From NCBI GenBank assembly GCA_015067145.1, contig SVNA01000002.1, forward strand, positions 1 through 64,000: a stretch of 64,000 nucleotides of DNA. Reading direction: 5' to 3'. The number at the start of each line of letters is the position of its first letter. Positions within the stretch are counted from its first letter, which is position 1. Made by a program: the position numbers and the translations under genes. Shown piece after piece: positions 34,565 to 43,777 of this stretch. Under the pieces are notes generated by a model. It saw only the letters and a program-made list of their open reading frames with translations. It ran no database searches and was not told where the DNA came from. This DNA comes from Oscillospiraceae bacterium. GTDB taxonomy: Bacteria; Bacillota; Clostridia; Oscillospirales; Ruminococcaceae.

Positions 34565-35446
34565 CTAATCTTCCAGAGCACGCAGTTCCTTTTCGCTTAT
34601 CTGGTCAGCAGCATTGGATTTTTTGTTGCTGTGCACACGTTTGAGCACTGTGATGTCTTTGAGGGAAAACTCTTTTGGCAGACCCTCTTTGTTTTTGTCA
34701 AGGCGAACCTTGAGCAGCCCCTTGAGCAAACTTACCTCTGTTACAATGCCGTTGCCCTCGCTTGTTTTTACAAGGCTGCCGACACCAGGGGTTATGCTGT
34801 TGAGGTGTTCGTATGCAGGCTGTTCGTAACTTAAGCAGCACATAAGTCTGCCGCAGCTGCCGCTGATTTTACTCGGGTTAAGGCTGAGGCCCTGTTCCTT
34901 TGCCATCTTGATGCTTACAGGTGTGAAGTCGGAAAGGAAGCGGGAACAGCAGAACTGCTGACCGCAGACACCGACACCGCCCATCATCTTGCTTTCATCA
35001 CGCACACCAATCTGGCGAAGTTCGATTCTTGTGCGGAAAACCTGTGCCAGCTCCTTTACAAGCTCACGGAAATCCACACGGCCGTCAGCTGTGAAGTAGA
35101 ACAGCACCTTGCTTCTGTCAAATGTATATTCCACGTCGATGAGTTTCATCTCAAGACCGTGTTTTGCAATCTTTTCAAGACAGATGTCAAAGGCTTTCTG
35201 CTCGTCCTTGCGGTTCTGCTGCATCTTCTCCACGTCCTGTGGGGAAGCAATGCGTGTTACCGCCTTGAGGGGACGGACAATCCTGTCGGTTGTTTCCTCA
35301 TGAACACCCTGAACACAGAGTCCGCATTCCAGCCCGCGTGCAGTGTCAACAATTACATAGTCACCTTTTTTTATATCAAATTCCTGTGGGTCAAAAAAGT
35401 AAACTTTACCGCCTGTTTTAAAGCGTACGCCTACAACTTTTATCAT
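34565..35446 (-). CDS. ricT: PSP1-domain protein RicT (YaaT)
   Basis: This 293-residue protein has the PSP1 C-terminal domain: CGQQFCCSRFL and CGRLMCCLSYE hold the paired cysteines that in B. subtilis RicT help bind [4Fe-4S] clusters in the RicA-RicF-RicT complex, which promotes RNase Y processing and speeds Spo0A activation. An Arg-rich linker precedes a basic tail. Synteny with holB and darA supports orthology. A 99-base gap separates it from holB. RicA and RicF genes are not in this window. Confidence 0.93.
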   Translation of the reverse strand: MIKVVGVRFKTGGKVYFFDPQEFDIKKGDYVIVDTARGLECGLCVQGVHEETTDRIVRPLKAVTRIASPQDVEKMQQNRKDEQKAFDICLEKIAKHGLEMKLIDVEYTFDRSKVLFYFTADGRVDFRELVKELAQVFRTRIELRQIGVRDESKMMGGVGVCGQQFCCSRFLSDFTPVSIKMAKEQGLSLNPSKISGSCGRLMCCLSYEQPAYEHLNSITPGVGSLVKTSEGNGIVTEVSLLKGLLKVRLDKNKEGLPKEFSLKDITVLKRVHSNKKSNAADQISEKELRALED

Positions 35447-35545
35447 AAAAACTCCTAAATAAGTTTATTTTAATTTTTTGTATATTGCTACAACAATATA
35501 CCGCAGATTGAGCTATCTGTCAAACTGCAGAAAATGGATTTTTCT

Positions 35546-36409
35546 TTACTTTACTGAAATTATAAAATTCTGCATCACAAGGGCAAGGTTTGCATTGCGT
35601 TCCATTGCATTTTTTGCCGCTGTTACGGCCTCCAGCACATTTATGCTGCTTTTTGAAAGGTTGTTGCTGCAGATATATTCCATGTCCTTTAAAAACAGCA
35701 CAAGCTCGTCCTTTTTTTTGTTGAAGGAGTACATCAGCTTTGCAAGGGAATATTTATCCGCAGTTTCGATAAATTTCTGTGCTTTCAGGGCTTTCTGCAG
35801 TATTTCAAAACGCTTTGGATTTTCCAGTGCAGCTTTTGTCATGCCGATGTTGCCGTTGTAGATGGATATAACCTCGTCCTTTTCTTCATTTGGGTAAGCG
35901 GCAAAATAGGCCTTTGCCTGTTCCATTGACGGCTGGGAGAGAGAATACATCTGACAGCGGGAACGGATGGTTGAGAGAATTTTTGAAGTATCTGTGGTGG
36001 TTAGGATATAGGTTATATCGTCCTTTGGTTCCTCCAGATTTTTAAGCAGTGCGTTGGCACTGCTGGTGTTGAAGTTTTCGCAGTTCTGGATGATAACCAC
36101 CCTTTTTTCACCGCCAAGGGATGAAAAATTTACATTGGCGTTGATGGCACGGACACTTTCCACCTTTATCTGTCCCGAAGCACCGCTGCCCTTTATTATC
36201 TGCACCTGGGAATGTGCCTCTTCGTTTACAAGTCGCAGGTCATCCTCACTGCCGCCTATTATATCTGTTGCCAGCAGCTTTGCAAAAAAGTTTGCTCCGC
36301 AGCCCTCTTTGGCAAAAATAAGCACAGCATGGCTGAGCCCGGAAGATTTTATCCTTTCTTCCAGACTCAGCACAGTAGTTCTATTGCCTGTAAAGCTGTT
36401 TATAAACAT
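35546..36409 (-). CDS. holB: DNA polymerase III subunit delta'
   Basis: This 287-residue clamp-loader AAA+-like subunit has a degenerate Walker A (AKEGCGANFF, about 34-43), a sensor-1-like TTDTSKILSTIRSRCQ segment including the SRC motif, and a conserved ALLKNLEEP. The four-cysteine zinc module of many delta' proteins is not visible, so it is shorter than the 320-340 typical of Bacillus. Its ATG overlaps the darA stop region, indicating translational coupling. Confidence 0.88.
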   Translation of the reverse strand: MFINSFTGNRTTVLSLEERIKSSGLSHAVLIFAKEGCGANFFAKLLATDIIGGSEDDLRLVNEEAHSQVQIIKGSGASGQIKVESVRAINANVNFSSLGGEKRVVIIQNCENFNTSSANALLKNLEEPKDDITYILTTTDTSKILSTIRSRCQMYSLSQPSMEQAKAYFAAYPNEEKDEVISIYNGNIGMTKAALENPKRFEILQKALKAQKFIETADKYSLAKLMYSFNKKKDELVLFLKDMEYICSNNLSKSSINVLEAVTAAKNAMERNANLALVMQNFIISVK

Positions 36410-36732
36410 TATGCTTTTTCAAATCTGTCAACGTTCAGCACAAAGATTGTTGCACCGCCAACTGTAACCTCCAGAGGGAAGGATGTTGTCACGCCGATGC
36501 CGTATGTAGCTGTGGATGGAACAATTTCCTTACGCTGACGGGAGTGCTCCTTGATAATTTCGATTGCGTGGTCAACCTTTTCATCCTCTGTACCGATGAT
36601 AAGGGTGATGTTGCCGCTCATAAGAAAGCCGCCCTGTGTTGCAAGCTTTGTAACGGAATATTTTTCCTTTGTGAGAGCGTGGGAAACCTCCTGAGAGTCT
36701 TCCTTGTTGATGATAGCAAGAATAAGTTTCAT
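36409..36732 (-). CDS. darA: cyclic-di-AMP receptor (PII-like)
   Basis: This 107-residue PII-fold protein of the DarA/PstA (YaaQ) family forms trimers that bind c-di-AMP. Family segments visible are MKLILAIINKED at the N-terminus, KLATQGGFLMSGNITL (about 29-44) and GGATIFVLNVDRFEK at the C-terminus. It heads the darA-holB-ricT operon, the order conserved in Firmicutes. No diadenylate cyclase or phosphodiesterase gene is in the window. Confidence 0.94.
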   Translation of the reverse strand: MKLILAIINKEDSQEVSHALTKEKYSVTKLATQGGFLMSGNITLIIGTEDEKVDHAIEIIKEHSRQRKEIVPSTATYGIGVTTSFPLEVTVGGATIFVLNVDRFEKA

Positions 36733-36849
36733 ATACTTACCTCCTTTGCAAACCCGTTTGGTTTTGTATTTTAAGACTGCAGGACAGTCCTTTGTTTTTC
36801 TGATTTTATATTATCACTTTTGCGATAAAATTTCCACCATTAAATTGTG

Positions 36850-38469
36850 TTAATGCTTTGAAAATTCATCTATGAGACGTTCCTTGATAGGCAGCATGGC
36901 GTTCTGTGCCATGGAAAGACAGCGTACACCTTTGTCTATGTAGATTTTTGCACTTTCAAAATCCGCTGCACTTTCGCCGCACACGCTGACCTTGATACCG
37001 TATCTGACAGCGTTTTTCACCGTCATCTCAACCAGCTTTACCACCGCAGGGTGAACAGGGTTGTAGTATCGGGCAGCATTTGTATTGATTCTGTCTGCTG
37101 CGAGAACATACTGGGTAAGGTCATTGGTACCTATTGAGAAGAAATTTACATATTTTGCAAGGTCTTCGCTGATAAGTGCTGCTGACGGTGTTTCTATCAT
37201 AATACCCCAGCAGATGTTGTCGCGGGTGATTGTACCGTCACCCAGCAGACGTTCCTTTACCTTTTCCACCATGGTGAAGTAGTCGGTTATGTCACTTTCC
37301 ACCGCCACCATAGGTATCATTACATTGATTCTTCCGCAGCGATCGGCAGAAACCAGAAGAGCTTCGATCTGTGTTTCAAATATCTGCTGCTGTGTGTACA
37401 TAAGACGGACACCACGCATGCCAAGGGCAGGGTTTGGCTCCTTTTCCAGCTGGAGATTTTCCAGTGGCTTGTCGGCACCTATATCAAAGGTGCGGATGGT
37501 TATCTCGTGGCCCTTTGCCGCACGGATACATTCGGTATAAAAGCGTATCTGGCTGGCAAGGGATAAATCGTATGTAGTGCTCATAAACAGAATTTCGCTG
37601 CGGACAAGGCCTATGCCCTGGGCACCGTTGTTTATTGCAAGGGCAATATCCTTAGGGTCGTTGCAGTTGGCGTATATTGCCACCTCCTCGCCGTCCGGTG
37701 TATGCACACTTGCCTCTCGCAGCTGCTGATATTTTTCGCTGTCGCTTTGTTCAAGACTCATTCTGCGGCTGAAGACAGCACTTACATCGTCAGCAGGTGA
37801 GATGAAAACCTCCCCTGTGTAACCATCCAGAGCCACGGTTTTTCCGTCGTTGAGCGGGTTTAGAATCTCGCTGTCCACACCGCAGACCGACGGGATGCCC
37901 ATTGTGCGGGCAATTATGTTTGCGTGATTGTGATAGCTGCCGCCCTCGGTGATAAAACCTTTTGCAAACTTGCGGTCGATTGCAGCAAGGTCGCTTGGCA
38001 GTATTTCATCAGCTACCACTATACAAGGTTCTGTGAGGACAAAACGCTCGCGGTTTCTGCCGTCCAGAATGTCGATAACACGGGTGAGGGCATCGCGGAT
38101 ATCGCTGGAACGCTGTGCCAGATATTCGTTGCCGATGTTTTTCATCCTGTCGCAGTATTCTTCCATGGCCAGTTCAACTGCACGGGCCGCACCCACCTGT
38201 TCTTCTATCTGACTGTTGATAAGGGTACGCAGACCCTCGTCGTCCAGCATAACAACCTGAAAGTTGAGTATATCATGATGTTCCTTTGAGGAGTGTTCCA
38301 TAAGGGTTTTTATCTCGTCCTTGGCTAAAATTACAGCAGCATTGAGCAAGGCTTTTTCGCGGTGCGGTGCAAGTACCACACGCTTGAAGCCTGCTATGCG
38401 TCGGTTTACAATTTTGATTTTTGCCACCGTGAGACCGCCGGACGCCGGTGTGCCTACATATTTAACCAT
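36850..38469 (-). CDS. ptsI: PTS enzyme I (PEP-protein phosphotransferase), divergent active-site loop
   Basis: This 539-residue protein has the enzyme I layout: N-terminal phospho-His/HPr-binding region, then a PEP-binding TIM barrel with GIGLVRSEILFM, GMRGVRLM, IPMVA, IMIETPSA, GTNDLTQY and VSVCGESAA. The ATG at 38469 is chosen; a start four codons upstream would fall inside the GGAGG ribosome site. The active-site loop reads EGGSYHNHANIIAR (175-188), whereas clostridial enzymes usually have GGSNSHTAILAR: there is one extra residue and SHT has become NHA, with H182 the likely phospho-His. The protein is also slightly short. No ptsH or EII gene is adjacent. Confidence 0.88.
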   Translation of the reverse strand: MVKYVGTPASGGLTVAKIKIVNRRIAGFKRVVLAPHREKALLNAAVILAKDEIKTLMEHSSKEHHDILNFQVVMLDDEGLRTLINSQIEEQVGAARAVELAMEEYCDRMKNIGNEYLAQRSSDIRDALTRVIDILDGRNRERFVLTEPCIVVADEILPSDLAAIDRKFAKGFITEGGSYHNHANIIARTMGIPSVCGVDSEILNPLNDGKTVALDGYTGEVFISPADDVSAVFSRRMSLEQSDSEKYQQLREASVHTPDGEEVAIYANCNDPKDIALAINNGAQGIGLVRSEILFMSTTYDLSLASQIRFYTECIRAAKGHEITIRTFDIGADKPLENLQLEKEPNPALGMRGVRLMYTQQQIFETQIEALLVSADRCGRINVMIPMVAVESDITDYFTMVEKVKERLLGDGTITRDNICWGIMIETPSAALISEDLAKYVNFFSIGTNDLTQYVLAADRINTNAARYYNPVHPAVVKLVEMTVKNAVRYGIKVSVCGESAADFESAKIYIDKGVRCLSMAQNAMLPIKERLIDEFSKH

Positions 38470-38576
38470 ATATACCTCCACGGGTTTTGTCCCGAATTGT
38501 ATTTTAACAGATTATATCCGTTTTACATCTGTCTGCTGCAAAGTACAGTCCGTCTGCCGCTTTTGTACATCAGATT

Positions 38577-39725
38577 TTACAGAATAATATTTTTTGCAAG
38601 ACGCAGGTAAACCTTTTTTATATCGGCTGTTTCCAGCTTTGAGAGAATTTTTGCCGCTGCTTTACTGTCTGCCAACGGGCTGAACACGCCGCCGAAGACG
38701 TTTTCCTGTGCCCTGGTAAGATATTTTTTTACATTGCCGGCTGTATACACCTCGCCTATTGGTGCGTCGGCTGCTTCCAGTGCCCCCTCCAGCACCGCAA
38801 GGAAGCGGTCGGTCATTGTCTTTGGATTTTTGCGTTCGGTGCGGTTGTAAACCTCTGCCGCCAGCTTTACAGGTGTGTGGCGGTGGTAAACCTCTTCGCA
38901 CCGCTCCATAAGAAACATACCGAAATCGGCATAGATTTTGTCCAGTTCGCCCAGTTTAAAGGCGTAGGCTTTGCCTTCAAGTTTGCCAAAAGCCTTGTAG
39001 GCATCAAGGTAGCCCAGTTCTATATTGCGTTTTGCACTTTCTGGGTTGAAATCGAGAAAAGAGCCGAGACTGTGCCAGCTTTCCACCCTTGTTATTTTTA
39101 TATGGGAGTGCTCCTCTTCCAGCGGACGTTCAAAGCCAAAACTGTCTAGGTCCACCTCCACAATTTCATCTGCACCCATGCGGGCCGCAAGGTTGCGGGG
39201 AAGATTGTCGTAAAAACCGCCATCGATGTACTTTTCGCCGTCGATTGTGCGTGCCTGCAAAAATGGCACCCAGGCACTGGAGGCCAGCATATAGTCCACA
39301 AGCTTGCCCTGAGGAATTTCGTCAATGGTAAGCTCCAGAGGTTTGCGTGTGTTAACATTCACCGTTACAAGACCGTAGCGGCATTTTGATGCACGGACCT
39401 TGTTCTCGTCCACAAACCGCATAATCATATTTTCCAGCGGAGCAAGACTGATGCCGCCTTCTTTGGCAAAGTTTTTTAGAAACTCCAACGTTTCGTGTGA
39501 GATTACCTTTTGTGGAATATCCATAACATCCCTGTCTCCGATGGAGAGCCACATACTTTTTGCCACGTCAAAGTCATCAAGGGCAACAAGGGTGCCGTTG
39601 AGACTGCCAACGGAAGTGCCTGTGACGATGTCGAACCTATGCCCCATCTCTCTGAGAGCCTGCCACGCACCGATGTGATAGGAGCCGCGGGCACCGCCCC
39701 CTGCAAGTACCAATGCTTTTGCCAT
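38577..39725 (-). CDS. patatin-like phospholipase
   Basis: This 382-residue cytosolic serine acyl hydrolase has the oxyanion-hole loop GGGARGSY (9-16), nucleophile S38 in GTSVG (36-40), and the dyad Asp in YIDGGFYDN. The patatin core occupies the first ~210 residues; the C-terminal ~170 residues, with a helical KTMTDRFLAVLEGALEA segment, are of unknown role and similar in size to those of other clostridial members. Probably releases fatty acids from phospholipids. It stands alone; the next minus-strand gene is ptsI, about 107 bases away. Confidence 0.92.
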   Translation of the reverse strand: MAKALVLAGGGARGSYHIGAWQALREMGHRFDIVTGTSVGSLNGTLVALDDFDVAKSMWLSIGDRDVMDIPQKVISHETLEFLKNFAKEGGISLAPLENMIMRFVDENKVRASKCRYGLVTVNVNTRKPLELTIDEIPQGKLVDYMLASSAWVPFLQARTIDGEKYIDGGFYDNLPRNLAARMGADEIVEVDLDSFGFERPLEEEHSHIKITRVESWHSLGSFLDFNPESAKRNIELGYLDAYKAFGKLEGKAYAFKLGELDKIYADFGMFLMERCEEVYHRHTPVKLAAEVYNRTERKNPKTMTDRFLAVLEGALEAADAPIGEVYTAGNVKKYLTRAQENVFGGVFSPLADSKAAAKILSKLETADIKKVYLRLAKNIIL

Positions 39726-39841
39726 AACAAAACCTCCTTTGCAAATGTGTGTCCCATGCTTTTATTTACAAAGTTGAATGCATTTTTTGTGCGGGGAGTA
39801 AACTTTGTCCCCACAGTGTTTCACATAATATTTTATAGCTT

Positions 39842-39884
39842 AAATGGGGAGTATATTCCTTTGAAAAAATATATTTCCCCATTT
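39842..39884 (-). terminator. possible hairpin downstream of the ABC exporter
   Basis: AAATGGGGA / TCCCCATTT with further AT pairing inside. The T-run is weak on the minus strand and better on the plus strand, where no gene precedes it; the assignment is tentative. Confidence 0.4.
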
Positions 39885-39947
39885 TATTATTAATTTTATT
39901 TAATTGTATCACAAAAATGTGTTCAATAATAGTTTTTTATTAACTTT

Positions 39948-41798
39948 TTATTGATTTTTGTCGGTTTTATCTTCCAGTTTTTTAAAGAATTTCTCCTGCT
40001 CGTCCTCTTCCCACTGGCTGGTGTAGAGATTGTAGTAGGCACCGCCTTTACGCAGCAGCTGACGGTGGGTGCCCATCTCGATGATTTTGCCCTCGTCCAC
40101 AAGGATGATAATATCCGCATTTTTAACGGTGGAGAGGCGGTGGGCAATAATAAAGCTGGTTTTGTCCTTTAACAAATCGGCAGTCATGGCATTTATCAGC
40201 AGTTCGGTTCTGGTGTCAACGCTGCTTGTAGCTTCGTCCATAACCATAATTTTTCCGTCGGCAAGGATTGCCCTTGCAATACTGATAAGCTGCTTCTGTC
40301 CTGTGGAGAGCTTGTCGCCCCCCTGACCGATGTCGGTGTTGTAGCCCTCCGGCAGTTTTTCTATAAATCCGTGTGCCTGTGCTTTTTTTGCTGCGGCAAT
40401 AACCTGTTCCATGGTGGCGTCCGGCTTTGCATATTTTATATTTTCCAGCACTGTGCCGCTGAAAAGATGGGGTGACTGGAGAACGTAGCTTAAATTGCTC
40501 TCTAACCAGGAAAGGCTTCTCTTGCGGTAGTCAACACCATCTATTAAAATCTGCCCTTTTGTAGGCTCAAAAAAGCGGCAGACAAGATTTACCAGAGTGG
40601 ATTTGCCCGCCCCTGTTGCACCGACAATGGCAACACAGGTGCCCGCCTTGATTTTGAGGTTGAAGTTTTCCAGCACATAGCGGTCACTGTCAGGATATCG
40701 GAAGCTTACATCGCAGAACTCGATATCGCCTTTTATCTGTTCCCAGTTTTCGGTTTTCGGGCTGTAGATATCGCCGTATATGTTTTTGACCTTTTCGCTG
40801 TCGTCAACTGCCGCAGGTGCTTCCATAAGATGGTTTACCCTTTCCACATTTGCCTGCAGGGAAATGGTGTTGTTGAGACACTGGCAAAGTTCCTGTACAG
40901 GGCCGAGAATGGAGAATGTGTAGCTGATAAACACCGCAAGGGTACCCACGTCAAAGGCAAGGCTGTTAACCCTCGGTACGCTGACCGAAACCACGATTGC
41001 AACGCACATGGAAGCCCCTGCTGCAATCATAGGCATAAAGGTGCGTTCCAGATTGCGTACCCGCATGGTTTTAAGCCGCATCTCCTGGTTTACACCGCTG
41101 AACTCGTCGGTAATCAGTTCTTCACCTGCAAGGCTTTTTATGGTCTGTGCCCCTGTGATGTATTCGTTGTAGGCAGCTGTTATTTTGCTGTTCTGCTTTC
41201 TTGTTTCCCGGTTGAGAACGATAAGGCGGCGCTGGATATATGCAGTGATGATGCCGAGGATTATTACCACTGCAGTTACGATAAGGCCAAGTGTTACATC
41301 CAGCAGAATCATACTTGCAAGGATAAAGATAAGGTATGAGCTCTGGAACACAATCATGGCAAGACGCCAGGAGAACATGCCGCCCATGCTGTTGGTGTCG
41401 TTCATAACACGGGCAAGGATAAAGCCCACAGGTGTTAAATTGAAATATTCGATGGAAAGTTCCTGTATATGTCTGTACAGATTGTATCGCATATCCCGGC
41501 CCACGCCCATCTCGATGACGATGGCCTTCTGCGAATAAACAACCGAGCCCCAGCCCTGAATGACGGCAAGGAGAACAAACACAACTGTAAAGGCCACAAT
41601 GCCGTCCAGTGTACGCTGTGCGATAAAGGTGTTGATGGCGTATTTTGTCATCAGCGGGAAAATCGCATCAAAAAAGGCGGTGAAAACACAGGTGAACATA
41701 AGCCAGCTGAGTTCCTTTTTATACGGCTTTAAATAAGGAAAAATCTTTTTCCACTCGTCAATATTGAATTTATCGGCCAGAGCGTGCTCGTCATACAT
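39948..41798 (-). CDS. heterodimeric ABC exporter, catalytic subunit
   Basis: This 616-residue protein has an N-terminal six-helix exporter domain and a C-terminal ATPase with Walker A GATGAGKST, signature LSTGQKQ, Walker B IMVMDEATSSVD with the catalytic Glu intact, and switch His in IIAHRLS. The ATG at 41798 is preferred (AGGTG six bases upstream); a GTG three codons earlier is possible. It overlaps the end of its partner gene by eight bases (ATGTATGA), indicating translational coupling. The pair resembles BmrCD/LmrCD/TM287-288 multidrug or lipid exporters. A highly charged tail (EEDEQEKFFKKLEDKTDKNQ) ends the protein. Confidence 0.92.
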   Translation of the reverse strand: MYDEHALADKFNIDEWKKIFPYLKPYKKELSWLMFTCVFTAFFDAIFPLMTKYAINTFIAQRTLDGIVAFTVVFVLLAVIQGWGSVVYSQKAIVIEMGVGRDMRYNLYRHIQELSIEYFNLTPVGFILARVMNDTNSMGGMFSWRLAMIVFQSSYLIFILASMILLDVTLGLIVTAVVIILGIITAYIQRRLIVLNRETRKQNSKITAAYNEYITGAQTIKSLAGEELITDEFSGVNQEMRLKTMRVRNLERTFMPMIAAGASMCVAIVVSVSVPRVNSLAFDVGTLAVFISYTFSILGPVQELCQCLNNTISLQANVERVNHLMEAPAAVDDSEKVKNIYGDIYSPKTENWEQIKGDIEFCDVSFRYPDSDRYVLENFNLKIKAGTCVAIVGATGAGKSTLVNLVCRFFEPTKGQILIDGVDYRKRSLSWLESNLSYVLQSPHLFSGTVLENIKYAKPDATMEQVIAAAKKAQAHGFIEKLPEGYNTDIGQGGDKLSTGQKQLISIARAILADGKIMVMDEATSSVDTRTELLINAMTADLLKDKTSFIIAHRLSTVKNADIIILVDEGKIIEMGTHRQLLRKGGAYYNLYTSQWEEDEQEKFFKKLEDKTDKNQ

Positions 41799-43608
41799 TG
41801 TCTTCACCTGCCTCTGCCTGTGTTTTTTCGATAATATCCTGCTGGATTTTTACAATTTCGCGGTAGATACCCTCTACGCCGGAAAGATATTCGTGGCTGC
41901 CCTGCTGGACAATTCTGCCCTTATCCAGCACAAAGATGTTGTCCGCCTGCATAAGTGTGTTTACACGCTGACCGATGATGATACAGGTGGTGTTCCGGGT
42001 GTAGCGGGCAAGGTTTGCACGGATTGCCTTGTCGGTTACGGCATCCACTGCGGAGAGGGAGTCGTCGAACATAACAACCTCTGCACCCGTGTAGATGGTG
42101 CGGGCGATTGCCACACGCTGTTTCTGCCCGCCCGAGAGGGTTACTCCCTTTTCACCTACAATGGTGTCGTAGCCGTCTCTAAAGGAGAGTATACTGTCGT
42201 GGATACAGGCGATTTTTGCAGAGTATTCCACCTTTTCCATATCAATCTTTTTGTCGGTTATTGCTATGTTCTCCTTTATGGTTTTGCTGAAGAGGAACGG
42301 CTCCTGCATAACAAGGGACATATTGCGGCGTAGAGAATGCAGATTTATATCCTGCACATCCACACCGTCAATCAGAATTCTGCCCTTCTGCGGTTTATAG
42401 AAACGGCAGAGCAGTGCCAGCATTATGCTTTTGCCCGACCCCGATGCACCAAGCATGGCAACTGTCTGGCCTTTTTCTATTCTGAGAGACAGTCCGTCAA
42501 AGATAACATGGTCGCCGAAGGCAAAGTGAACATCCTCGAAAACAATATCCTTTTCAAATTTAAACTCTGCACCGCTGTCATAATCTTCAACAGGTGCATC
42601 GGTGATTTCGCTGATACGGCCAAGGGCAACGGTGGCTTTGGACAAATCCCCTATGATTCTGCCCAGAGAGCGTATAGGCCAGGACAGCATGCCGTTAAAT
42701 GCCATAAAGGACACCATATCACCTGTGGTAACCTCGCCGTTAACCGCAAGGACTGTGCTTGCACAAAGCACAAGGATAACCTGAAAAACGGTGAGGATAT
42801 CGCCCCCTGCCCAGAAGACAGCCAGCAGATCCCCCACCTTTACCCAGCGGTCGGTGAACTCCTGATTCTGCGTCTGGAAGCGGTCCAGTTCCCACTTCTG
42901 TCTGCCAAAAGCACGGACAACACGGGGAGCGGAAAGGTTTTCCTGTGCCATAGCCTGTAAATCGCCCTCTGCCTCGTCGGCATAGGTGAACTCGCGGGAA
43001 ATTTTTTTGTTGAAGGAAACGGAGAAGATGCTGATGGCAGGCACGCTGATAAAGCTTATCCAGGCAAGCTTTGGACTGATGGAGAACATAAACCAGTAAG
43101 CCACGGCAATTTTTGCAATAACGCGGGCAAGCTGGGTGAACTCCACCACAAAGTTACGCACCAGGTCGATGTCGGAGGAACAGCGTTGGATGATATCCCC
43201 TGTTCTCACCGATTTGTGATAGGTAAAGGTTGCCATCTGCAGATGGTCAAAAACGCTCTGACGCATATTGTAGCCCAGGTTTTCCCCAAGGTTGTGGCTG
43301 GCGTAGAGACGCACCATCTCGCAGAGAGCAGTGAGGATTGCCACAATGGCAAATACGCCGATGAGAGCTGCAAGGTTTTTCACAAGGAAAGCTCTGCCGC
43401 CGAGGGCTTCGATATAGTCTTTTGCAAACTGTGGCAGGTCAAAAGGGGCAGTGCCTATTACACTGTCCACCGTTACGCCTATAAGCTTCGGGCCGAGAAA
43501 TTCAAAAAAAGCACCGAAGACGATAAAAATTATAGCCAGGAAGATATATCCCCAGTTGCCTGTGAGCTGTGACAGGAGATATTTAAAGCTGTTTGTTTTT
43601 GTCTTCAT
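41791..43608 (-). CDS. heterodimeric ABC exporter, degenerate-site subunit
   Basis: This 605-residue protein is the first gene of the exporter pair. The ATPase has Walker A GASGSGKSI, signature LSGGQKQR, Walker B VVMFDDSLSAVD with Asp replacing the catalytic Glu, and Gln instead of His in the switch (IIGQRVN). This is the degenerate-site pattern known from TM287 and BmrC, so ATP is bound but poorly hydrolysed at one of the two sites. The ATG at 43608 has CGGAGAA upstream; a TTG start six codons earlier is less likely. It is not preceded closely by another gene. Confidence 0.92.
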   Translation of the reverse strand: MKTKTNSFKYLLSQLTGNWGYIFLAIIFIVFGAFFEFLGPKLIGVTVDSVIGTAPFDLPQFAKDYIEALGGRAFLVKNLAALIGVFAIVAILTALCEMVRLYASHNLGENLGYNMRQSVFDHLQMATFTYHKSVRTGDIIQRCSSDIDLVRNFVVEFTQLARVIAKIAVAYWFMFSISPKLAWISFISVPAISIFSVSFNKKISREFTYADEAEGDLQAMAQENLSAPRVVRAFGRQKWELDRFQTQNQEFTDRWVKVGDLLAVFWAGGDILTVFQVILVLCASTVLAVNGEVTTGDMVSFMAFNGMLSWPIRSLGRIIGDLSKATVALGRISEITDAPVEDYDSGAEFKFEKDIVFEDVHFAFGDHVIFDGLSLRIEKGQTVAMLGASGSGKSIMLALLCRFYKPQKGRILIDGVDVQDINLHSLRRNMSLVMQEPFLFSKTIKENIAITDKKIDMEKVEYSAKIACIHDSILSFRDGYDTIVGEKGVTLSGGQKQRVAIARTIYTGAEVVMFDDSLSAVDAVTDKAIRANLARYTRNTTCIIIGQRVNTLMQADNIFVLDKGRIVQQGSHEYLSGVEGIYREIVKIQQDIIEKTQAEAGEDNV

Positions 43609-43734
43609 CAAATTCTCCGTAAACAATCTGATTTATTATGTAATTTAATATTAACAACATATTACCATATTATTGTATCATAAAGGCAGAACAAAACAAA
43701 CAGTGCAGCACAATTAAATTGCATATAAAACAAA

Positions 43735-43764
43735 AACAGGGCTTTGAAAATTCAAAACCCTGTT
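43735..43764 (-). terminator. terminator of the Lrp-family gene
   Basis: AACAGGG-CTTTGAA / TTCAAA-ACCCTGTT hairpin followed on the minus strand by TTTTTGTTTTAT. Confidence 0.88.
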
Positions 43765-43777
43765 ACGTTTATGATTA

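Noticed and set aside
43609-43626. A TTG start six codons upstream for the degenerate-site exporter subunit
   Set aside because: It would place the CGGAGAA ribosome site inside the coding region; the ATG at 43608 fits better.
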